The translations under genes and the position numbers were made by a program. The notes beneath the pieces are model-generated. The model was not told where the DNA came from and ran no database searches. It saw nothing but the letters and a program-made list of their open reading frames with translations. This document shows positions 57,425 through 64,000 of a DNA stretch of 64,000 bases, one piece after another; within the stretch, counting starts at the first letter, position 1, and each line of letters begins with the position of its first letter. The DNA comes from Planctomycetota bacterium (GTDB taxonomy: Bacteria; Planctomycetota; Planctomycetia; Isosphaerales; Isosphaeraceae), in contig JAJYWB010000018.1 in the NCBI GenBank assembly GCA_021791715.1, forward strand, positions 1 through 64,000, in the 5' to 3' direction.

Positions 57425-60400
57425 TCACTCCTCTCCGTCGTCGCGTCTCGGTTTGGTCATGTCGCGGGCGATATCGGCGACCGCTCGCTGATCTTCTTTG
57501 ATCCGCTCGAGTTCGACCGTCTGATCGGAGTCGAGCTTCTTTTTGCGTTCCAGAATCTGATCGAGCGCCTCGGTTCGCTCGTTGATCTCAAGCTGGAGCG
57601 TCTTCAGCATTTTAAGCTGAGCCGAGGTCGGAATGTCGTCGTTATTACCGCCGCCGCCGCCCCCGCCGCCTCCGCCTCCTCCGCCACCGCCGCCGCCCGG
57701 TTTGGCGGGATCGGGTTTAAGCGATTCAAGCAACTGCTTAAACCGTTTGGCCGCGGAACGTTCGGGACGTTTCGTCGAATCGTCGGTTTTCAATTCTTGC
57801 AAACGTCGAGCCGCGAGGTCCATTTCCTCCGCCGCCTTCTTAAGAGTGAGCGCGAAAACGGGGGCTCCCTCGAGCTTTTCGACAAGCTCGGCGGTTTCGT
57901 CTTTGATTCCCTCTTGCACTTGTCCAAGTTCGCGCACCCCCGCGCGGATCGATTGCGGAGTCGGACCCTTGACCGCGTTCAGCTTTTTGTCGTACGCCTC
58001 GGTTTCGGCGACGATTTTATCCTGGCGTTCGCCGATCGATTTGAGATCGGCGTCGATTTTAGCGAGCAGTTCGATCGCGAGTTTCTGCTCGGCTTCGCGT
58101 CGCGCCTCGTCGAGTTCGTCCTGAGCCTCCTGAAGATCGGCGAGCGATTCCTCTTCGTTTTGCTCGGCGTTCTCGCCGTCGTCGTTATCCAGATTTTCAC
58201 CGGCTTTGGCCATCTTCTCGGCGGCCTTGGCGCCCGCGGCGGCCGCGGCTTCGGCCTTCAGCTTCTTCAACTTCTTAAGCCGCTCTTCAAGCTGTTTCTT
58301 GACCTGAGCCTGTTCTTTGGCCAATTGTTTCAACCGATCGGCGCGTTGCTTGGGATCGGGATTTTGCCGCGCCTGCTTGGTGTTGAGCAGATTTTGCGCT
58401 TGCCTGCGCGCCGATTGGGCGAGATCCTTCTGAGCCTGCTTCAGCTCTTTGATCAGCCTGGAAAGCTCTCGTTCTCGGTGATTTTCGAGCGCGGAAACGA
58501 GATTTTTGAGATCGGCGCGTTCCTGATCCTGCCCTTTCCGCGCGTCTCCCATCTGATTCTTGCCGATCTGATCGGCGGTTTCCCGCATTTTCGCCGCGGT
58601 CTGTTGCTTCTCAACCCGCTCGCCGGCCTCCTTCAGCGCACCCGCCGCGGTGGGATCGTTCGCCTCCTCGCGCTTCGCCATTTCTCCCATCTTGGCGGCG
58701 AGCTTTTGAAGCCGATCGCCGATATCTTTTTGACGCGCTTTGATATTTTCGAGATCGGCGCGGCGTTCGGGTTCGAGCTGCTCGGGAGTCTTGCCGGTGA
58801 CGTCGGGCTTAGCGGCCACGTCGTCGGTCTTTTTCATCGTCTCCTCGTGCTCCTTGAGGAGAGCCTTGGCGTCTTTCACCACGCCGCGGAACGTCTCGAA
58901 CTTGCCCAAACCGTCGAGCATCTTATCGAGCTCGGAAACGATCGCCTCCTGATGACGATCGGCGCTCGCCAATTCGATTTTGGGCTCACCCGGTCGATCC
59001 GCCTGTTCGGGATTCGCGGCGTTCTTTTCTTCGTTTGAATTCGCCGCATCGGGTTGAGGCGAAGACGCCTGAGACTTCGATTGATCGCCCTTCGATGATT
59101 CACCCGAAGACGCCTGAGACTTCGATTGGTCGCCCTTCGATGATTCGCCAGACGACGCCTGAGACTTCGATTGGTCGCCCTTCGATGATTCGCCAGACGA
59201 CGCCTGAGACTTCGATTGATCGCCCTTCGATGATTCGCCAGACGACGCCTGAGACTTCGATTGATCACCCTTCGATGATTCGCCAGACGACGCCTGCGAC
59301 TTCGATTGATCGCCCTTCGATGATTCGCCCGAAGAACGATCATTCTTGGCGGCTTGCGCTTTCGTTTGTTGATTTTTAGAATCGGTCGATCGCGGACGCT
59401 CGCTCTCGGAAGCTCGACCCTTCGCCTGATCCGATCGCGCCGCTTTCCCGCTCGCACGCTCATTCTTAGATGCTTGTGCGTTTGCTTGTTGATTTTTTGA
59501 TGAGTCGGGTTTCGCCGTCGGTTTCTCGGGATTCGCGGCGGGGTCGTCGAGCGCCTTGGCGGCGCGGGTGATTCCCTGTTCGGCGGGATCAAGATGCTCG
59601 TCGCGGATCCGATCGACCCCCGCCTTCAATTCCTCCATCTGCTTCTGAACGTCGGGATTATCGACCTTGAAATCCTTAAGATTTTGAAGGAACCGCTCGA
59701 CGCGGCGCTCGAGCCCGTCCGACTTGCTATTCACACGTGTCGAAACCTGCTGCTGATACATCCCAGCGTTCTTCAGATTATCGATCGCGGCGCGATCGAC
59801 CGCGGCCTTCTGGTCGAGCTTGCGTTTCGTCTCTTGCACGGGAGACCGCGCCTGCGTTTGGATCGCGCGAATGCGCTCGATCTCCTCGCGGATCGCGCGA
59901 CGCTGCTCCTCAAGGCGATTCGCGAGTTCCTCGGGGGTGATGATGCGCAATCTCAGGTCGCGACTTCGACCAAGATTCGGCCCGTTCACCGTATCAAGAT
60001 CTTTGGCGTCGGCGTGAAACGTCACGATCGATCCGGGAGCGAGCTTGAGAGATCCAAGCTCCCAATTATACGTAACTGTATGATGTTTTGTCCGATCTTT
60101 TGTGCCGACGATCGAATCGGCTTCCCATAAAGGTACGATTACGTCTTTGACGGCCTCGGACCCCGCGGCGGCGACGCTATAAACGATGCGAATCACGCTC
60201 AGGCCGAAATCGTCGTCGGCGGTGATCCGCACGGGGACGGTCGCGATCGACGGAACGTCGCGATCCCCCTGGGGCTCGTCGATCAGTACACGCGGAGGCT
60301 CGTCCTTAATCGCACGAAGGTCGTAGCGGGTCGCGTCGCGATTCGAAAACCCCTCGGTGTCGCGGAGCGAAAACCAGAACGAAGTCGAGGCGACGACGGG

Positions 60401-61480
60401 AAAAGATACTTTGAAACGCTTTTTCGACGAATCGATCGTGATCGGCGGAGCGGCGCCTTTCTCGGTGTTCGAACGTTCCATCGCGGCGCCCGCCAACGGC
60501 TTATTGGCGCGAGCCTCGATCGTCACCGTCGAGCCGAGCACGGCGCGAATCTGGCTCACGCTCAGCGGCAAGCTTTGAGAAGCGAGCCCCGTGTAAGCGG
60601 GAAAATCAAGCCGAACGACCGCGTCGACAATCTCGGGAGGCGGAACGACCTCAACCTTGCGCCACGCGGTGACGTCGTCTCCCGCCGCGACGCGAAATTC
60701 AAACGCGCGACCGACCGAATCGACCCGGCCGCGAAACGTTCCCCCCTCGACCGGACGGAGACTTTCCGACGCGATCACTCCTCCCGTATAACGATATGTC
60801 GCTTTCGCCGACGAGGGAATCGAATCGCCGGGCGCAACTCCGACGATCAAGTTGAACGCGTCGCCGCGAGCGACCTTCGCGGGCGCCTCGACAATCTTCA
60901 AATGCGTGAGCCGAGGCCACTCGACCGACGAAAACGGTAAGAGAAGCCGCGTGAGCGCGATCGAACTCGAAATCGGCGCCGCGAGCATCACCCCCAACGC
61001 CGCCGCGACGACACACGCCGCCGAACCCAGCGCTCTCTTCGCGGGCCTGGGATCGATCGCCTCGCGAAAATCGATCGACTCGGTCTCTCGAATCGTTTGC
61101 GCCACGGTCGCTTCTCGCATCGCTCGAGAACCAATGCCGGGAGCGTTCTCGTCGGTCTTGAGAAATTGAATCGTGCTCGCCAACCGATCGTTCAAACCCG
61201 GCCAGCGACGCTCGATCCGCAACGCGATGTCGAGATCGTCAAACTTCACCACAAGCGGAATCACAACATAACGATACGTCAGACGTACGCCGATCGCGAC
61301 GACCCCAAGCAACAAGAGCAGGCGAATCTCGGAGGCGAAATGCACGAGCCAATCGCCCCAACCGGCGACCAAAACCGCACCGACCACGCCGGCGATCACC
61401 CAGCCCGCCCCGTGAAGCGCCAACAACCGCCGCACGCTCGCTCGGAGGGCGCCGATCCTTGCTTCCAGTCGACTTCGCAT
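57425..61480 (-). CDS. DUF4175-type large membrane protein with coiled coils and coding minisatellite
   Basis: This 1351-residue protein has two hydrophobic N-terminal helices (near residues 25-75) and another near 150-180, so it is membrane-anchored, with an ordered region beyond resembling DUF4175 (RIERRWPGLNDRLASTIQFL). From about residue 500 it is long coiled coil and Lys/Glu/Gln-rich. Residues ~715-805 contain six repeats of a 15-residue unit (SGESSKGDQSKSQAS type). Near residue 1260-1280 a run of about 17 glycines precedes NNDDIPTSAQ. Such proteins head a planctomycete operon with cyclase-repeat genes. The ATG at 61480 (MRSRLEARIGALRASVRRL) was preferred to an in-frame start 27 codons upstream. 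Confidence 0.83.
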   Translation of the reverse strand: MRSRLEARIGALRASVRRLLALHGAGWVIAGVVGAVLVAGWGDWLVHFASEIRLLLLLGVVAIGVRLTYRYVVIPLVVKFDDLDIALRIERRWPGLNDRLASTIQFLKTDENAPGIGSRAMREATVAQTIRETESIDFREAIDPRPAKRALGSAACVVAAALGVMLAAPISSSIALTRLLLPFSSVEWPRLTHLKIVEAPAKVARGDAFNLIVGVAPGDSIPSSAKATYRYTGGVIASESLRPVEGGTFRGRVDSVGRAFEFRVAAGDDVTAWRKVEVVPPPEIVDAVVRLDFPAYTGLASQSLPLSVSQIRAVLGSTVTIEARANKPLAGAAMERSNTEKGAAPPITIDSSKKRFKVSFPVVASTSFWFSLRDTEGFSNRDATRYDLRAIKDEPPRVLIDEPQGDRDVPSIATVPVRITADDDFGLSVIRIVYSVAAAGSEAVKDVIVPLWEADSIVGTKDRTKHHTVTYNWELGSLKLAPGSIVTFHADAKDLDTVNGPNLGRSRDLRLRIITPEELANRLEEQRRAIREEIERIRAIQTQARSPVQETKRKLDQKAAVDRAAIDNLKNAGMYQQQVSTRVNSKSDGLERRVERFLQNLKDFKVDNPDVQKQMEELKAGVDRIRDEHLDPAEQGITRAAKALDDPAANPEKPTAKPDSSKNQQANAQASKNERASGKAARSDQAKGRASESERPRSTDSKNQQTKAQAAKNDRSSGESSKGDQSKSQASSGESSKGDQSKSQASSGESSKGDQSKSQASSGESSKGDQSKSQASSGESSKGDQSKSQASSGESSKGDQSKSQASSPQPDAANSNEEKNAANPEQADRPGEPKIELASADRHQEAIVSELDKMLDGLGKFETFRGVVKDAKALLKEHEETMKKTDDVAAKPDVTGKTPEQLEPERRADLENIKARQKDIGDRLQKLAAKMGEMAKREEANDPTAAGALKEAGERVEKQQTAAKMRETADQIGKNQMGDARKGQDQERADLKNLVSALENHRERELSRLIKELKQAQKDLAQSARRQAQNLLNTKQARQNPDPKQRADRLKQLAKEQAQVKKQLEERLKKLKKLKAEAAAAAGAKAAEKMAKAGENLDNDDGENAEQNEEESLADLQEAQDELDEARREAEQKLAIELLAKIDADLKSIGERQDKIVAETEAYDKKLNAVKGPTPQSIRAGVRELGQVQEGIKDETAELVEKLEGAPVFALTLKKAAEEMDLAARRLQELKTDDSTKRPERSAAKRFKQLLESLKPDPAKPGGGGGGGGGGGGGGGGGNNDDIPTSAQLKMLKTLQLEINERTEALDQILERKKKLDSDQTVELERIKEDQRAVADIARDMTKPRRDDGEE
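59066..59335. repeat. 45-bp coding minisatellite, six units, inside the DUF4175 gene
   Basis: Six units of 45 bp start at 59066, 59111, 59156, 59201, 59246 and 59291. They differ at a few positions (for example TGATCGCCC versus TGGTCGCCC versus TGATCACCC). Each encodes 15 residues on the minus strand, so copy-number change would keep the frame. It should be unstable and could vary between strains. Confidence 0.92.
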
Positions 61481-62403
61481 GTTGTAACCCCCGGACGAGT
61501 TCGACGTTATCTCAAGACTAGAATAGAGGAAGCGACAAGTCGTTCGGTTCCGACCCCTCATTATACAAAAAGTGAACCGCGAATTCGACGATCCTCGCGC
61601 CGAATCTTTTCAGCCGAATCAAGCTTCAAGAAACGCTCACCGCGATGAAACCTCGGAACGCGTCGTTCGCGACGCCAAAAGGATTCACGAAAACCGGCTC
61701 GTCTCAGAGTTAAAACGACGTCGGTCGTCTTCCCGACGGATCGATCCGACTCGCCCCGAACCGATCCAATACGCTCGGCTTGCGAGCCGATCGCGAAGCC
61801 TCACGCGCAAGTCGATCGCGCTTCGACTCGCGTCGATTCGCCGCGAAAGCTTTGTCGGAAGCCCGTGATCGCGACCGCTCGACGGAGGTACGTTCCCTTC
61901 GATCGAAAGTCGCTCCGTGATATTTTGTCTTAAAGAACTTATTTCTCGTTGATTCTTTTTAAAACAAACGAACCTCGCCGAAGGTTAAATCAAGCGATTT
62001 CGCCCGAGATTGAGCGAGGTTTTTTGAGGTTCTTCAAAGAAAACTCGAGCCGTCGCTTATCCATCAACGCATACCCGTCGTATCAGACGGGAGCGCAGCG
62101 GCCGTCGGCCGAATCTCGATCGGTTGCGGAGCCGTTCCGACGATTCGGCGCGACGACGCGAATCATTTTTAATCAGTTTTATATAATTAATATTTTAAAA
62201 TAAAAAATTTTTATATTCTTAAGATAATTATATTAATTTTTAGCTTGTTCGATATCGACGATTTGCCACGAGCGACGCCCGATCAATGATAAGCCGATCG
62301 CAATCCGATGAACGACGATCGACGATCGCGTGTAGAATCGGGTGGTTATTTGGCTCGTTTGTCGTTTCGAGTGGATCGTGAGCGGAAGTAGCGAGGTTTT
62401 TCG
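61481..62403. other. 0.9-kb region without a gene, between divergent units
   Basis: Between the DUF4175 operon (leftward) and tadA (rightward) I see no gene. There is a strongly AT-rich segment at 62165-62240 (runs such as TATAATTAATATTTTAAAAT) that probably holds one or both promoters. A plus-strand frame at 61572-61868 is basic, Arg/Ser-rich and without a family pattern or ribosome-binding site. Confidence 0.5.
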
Positions 62404-62904
62404 ATGATCGACCCCGAACCGATGAGGTTGGCGTTGCGTCTGGCGGAAGAAGCGATGAAAATGGGCGAAGTTCCCGTCGGCGCGGTCGTCGTTCGCGGCG
62501 AAAGCGTCGTCGCCCAGGCGTTTAATCTCCGCGAGACGCTCGAAGACCCGACGGCGCACGCCGAAAGGATCGCTCTCACGCTCGCGGGACAGGCGCTCGG
62601 GACGTGGCGGCTCGACGATTGCACGCTTTATGTCACGCTCGAACCGTGCGTGATGTGCGCCGGGGCGATCGTTCTAAGTCGTGTGAAAAAGCTCGTTTAC
62701 GGAGCGATCGACCCCAAGGCGGGAGGGTGCGAAAGCCTCTACCGGATCGTTTCCGACGCGCGACTGAATCATCGACCCGAGGTCGAAGCCGGCGTTTTGG
62801 CCGACGAATGCGGGGCGATTTTAAAATCGTTCTTTCAGGCGCGGCGGAATCGTCCAAAATCGGTTATACTTCGTCCGTTCGAGGAGGGGTGCCTGAGTGG
62901 TTGA
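62404..62904 (+). CDS. tadA: tRNA-specific adenosine deaminase
   Basis: This 166-residue enzyme converts A34 to inosine in tRNA-Arg(ACG). The zinc site is complete: HAERIAL (with the HAE proton shuttle) and LEPCVMCAGAI (the PCxxC pair). Further family signs are GEVPVGAVVV, NLRETLEDPTAHAE, YGAIDPKAGGCESL and the C-terminal AILKSFFQARR helix. After that helix there are about 15 more residues (NRPKSVILRPFEEGCLSG) encoded partly by the 5' end of the adjacent tRNA-Ser gene; the last 7 codons (62884-62904) lie inside it. Length is normal to slightly long. See the overlap finding. Confidence 0.96.
   Translation: MIDPEPMRLALRLAEEAMKMGEVPVGAVVVRGESVVAQAFNLRETLEDPTAHAERIALTLAGQALGTWRLDDCTLYVTLEPCVMCAGAIVLSRVKKLVYGAIDPKAGGCESLYRIVSDARLNHRPEVEAGVLADECGAILKSFFQARRNRPKSVILRPFEEGCLSG
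62865..62870 (+). promoter_or_regulatory. possible -10 box for tRNA-Ser inside tadA
   Basis: TATACT at 62865-62870 lies 12 bp ahead of the first tRNA base, a fitting spacing for a transcription start near 62877. No good -35 hexamer is seen 17 bp upstream (GGCGGA-like). It would sit inside the last codons of tadA. Confidence 0.35.
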
Positions 62905-62970
62905 AAGGGCCGGTCTCGAAAACCGGTGTACCGCTTCGCGGTACCGTGGGTTCGAATCCCACCTCCTCCG
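62883..62970 (+). tRNA. tRNA-Ser, anticodon CGA
   Basis: The 88-base sequence folds as a class II tRNA with a long variable arm. The acceptor stem GGAGGGG pairs with CTCCTCC (one G-U) and is followed by the discriminator G. The anticodon arm is CCGGT-CTCGAAA-ACCGG, with CGA at the anticodon. A variable stem (GTACCGC-TTC-GCGGTAC region) follows, then the T arm GTGGG-TTCGAAT-CCCAC. The CCA end is not encoded. Anticodon CGA reads serine UCG. Its first 22 bases are also the end of tadA. Confidence 0.95.
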
Positions 62971-63185
62971 TTTGGAATTCTTCGATCACGCGAACCATCC
63001 GGCGCCGAATCGATCTCGATCGTTCGATCTTCGCCGAACCGGTCGCAATCGATCGACCCTCATGTTCGCATAAACGAATCGTATCCTCGGCCGCGAAACG
63101 CTTCGATCGCCGCCGAGCGACATGAGTGAAATCTCGCTTCGTTATTCCTAACAGTTATTTGAGTTCCAATTTTGAGGGGATTTGG

Positions 63186-64000
63186 ATGTCCGTAGCCGAC
63201 GCGCCCCCCGCCGAGTTTTTCGAGGCGAATCGCCGCCGAGTCGCCGAGGCGATGAGGCCCAAAAGCCTCGCCGTCGTGAACAACAACGACGTTTTCCCCA
63301 CCAACGCCGACGGCTCGATGGCGCTTCATCCGAGCGCCGATCTGTACTATCTCACGGGAATCGATCAGGAGGAGTCGATCTTCGTCTTCTTCCCCGACGC
63401 GTTCGAGGAAAAGAACCGGGCGATCCTCTTCCTCCGCGAAACCTCCGAACTGATCCAAACATGGGAAGGTGAAAAACTCACCAAAGCCGAGGCCGAACGG
63501 ATCTCGGGCGTCAAACGCGTCGAATGGCTCGGCGAATTTCCCACGATCTTTCATGCGCTTATGTGCGAGGCGGATCATGTCTATCTGAATTCCAACGATC
63601 ATCCGCGCGCGAAGATCGTCGTCGAAACGCGCGAGGCGCGTTTCGTGCGCGATTGCCTCGAACGCTATCCGCTCCACGAATATCATCGTCTTTCGCGGAT
63701 CTTGTATCGCCTTCGATCGGTCAAATCCGAACCCGAACTCGCGCTCATTCAAAAGGCGTGCGCGATCACCCGCGACGGCTTCGCACGCGTCGCCCGGTTC
63801 GTCAAACCGGGGGTGAACGAACTCGCGGTCGAGGCCGAATTCGATCACGAATTTCGATCGCAAGGCGGAAAATTCGCCTACACCCCGATCGTCGCCACAG
63901 GGATCAACGCCTGCGCGCTTCATTATATCAAGAATAATTGCGAATGTCGCGACGGCGATCTGTTGTTGCTCGACGTCGCGGCGGCTTACGGCCATTACAA
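63186..64000 (+). CDS. pepP: aminopeptidase P (Xaa-Pro aminopeptidase), N-terminal part
   Basis: The gene runs off the window, with 271 complete codons present. The N-terminal creatinase-like domain reads FFEANRRRVAEAM, AVVNNNDVFPTNADG and LHPSADLYYLTGIDQEESIF, as in bacterial aminopeptidase P. The M24 catalytic pita-bread domain begins near residue 195 (RLRSVKSEPELALIQKACAIT). The segment ending the window, FAYTPIVATGINACALHYIK followed by DGDLLLLDVAAAYGHY, holds the first catalytic His and the first metal Asp. It should cleave N-terminal residues preceding proline. The start follows a short GGGGATTTGG. Confidence 0.93.
   Translation, partial: MSVADAPPAEFFEANRRRVAEAMRPKSLAVVNNNDVFPTNADGSMALHPSADLYYLTGIDQEESIFVFFPDAFEEKNRAILFLRETSELIQTWEGEKLTKAEAERISGVKRVEWLGEFPTIFHALMCEADHVYLNSNDHPRAKIVVETREARFVRDCLERYPLHEYHRLSRILYRLRSVKSEPELALIQKACAITRDGFARVARFVKPGVNELAVEAEFDHEFRSQGGKFAYTPIVATGINACALHYIKNNCECRDGDLLLLDVAAAYGHY

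Noticed and set aside
59066..59335. CRISPR or other regulatory array
   Set aside because: The 45-bp units are contiguous with no spacers and keep the reading frame of the DUF4175 gene, so this is a coding minisatellite.
61572..61868. 98-codon basic frame upstream of tadA
   Set aside because: Arg/Ser-rich, no ribosome-binding site and no domain; judged non-coding.

Overview
The window looks like a piece of a chromosome from a member of the Planctomycetota. The evidence is a DUF1559 prepilin-like protein with its small lipoprotein, tandem prenyltransferase/squalene-cyclase-repeat proteins in an operon with a DUF4175-type membrane protein and an NPCBM-domain protein, a DUF4058 protein, a Uma2-type nuclease, FG-GAP and YncE-phosphoesterase secreted proteins, and many Gfo/Idh/MocA and TIM-barrel sugar enzymes. 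The DNA is moderately GC-rich and visibly loaded with GATC and CGATCG words. The exact genus cannot be read from the sequence. No prophage, insertion sequence, CRISPR array or secretion island is visible.

Layout. 1-5.9 kb (+): the end of a HAD-type phosphatase, a Uma2 nuclease, an unknown protein, and two exported proteins (FG-GAP; beta-propeller/phosphoesterase). 6-14.4 kb (-): methyltransferase, ribulose-phosphate 3-epimerase, an exported CehA/McbA-type hydrolase and a giant AsmA-like envelope protein. 14.8-19.3 kb: two small unknown proteins, a cytidine-deaminase relic lacking its active site, sulfite reductase, an unknown protein and a DinB-fold protein. 19.4-25.1 kb (-): a Tat-signal glucarate-dehydratase-like enzyme, a two-domain M16 protease, trpF and thioredoxin. 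25.4-30.1 kb (+): Ca2+/H+ exchanger, MtfA-like peptidase and TypA/BipA.

30.4-45.7 kb is a carbohydrate region. Plus-strand genes encode a cupin, two TIM-barrel sugar isomerases and a Gfo/Idh/MocA oxidoreductase, interrupted by a DUF4058 gene and an unknown-protein/PIN-domain pair. A minus-strand cluster (PfkB fructokinase, FucP-like transporter, DUF4432 protein, exported GH32 fructanase) reads as a fructan or sucrose utilisation operon. A divergent GntR-LacI chimeric regulator probably controls it. Between the two halves lie two near-identical 494-bp direct repeats plus a partial third, packed with palindromes.

45.7-48.9 kb holds the lipoprotein, the DUF1559 prepilin-like gene and a 1.5-kb non-coding stretch. 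That stretch carries a second copy of a 72-bp element also found in front of the regulator, and a MITE-like inverted repeat. 48.9-52.9 kb: SDR, a small acidic protein, a MaoC hydratase, an ANTAR response regulator, a BON protein and a histidine kinase. 53-61.5 kb (-) is a tightly packed five-gene envelope operon. 62.4-64 kb (+): tadA, whose 3' end overlaps tRNA-Ser(CGA), and the start of an aminopeptidase P.

Points most worth a second look are the deaminase relic, the paired 72-bp elements, the tadA/tRNA overlap, the PIN-domain gene pair, the five-gene envelope operon with its coding minisatellite, and the 494-bp repeats.
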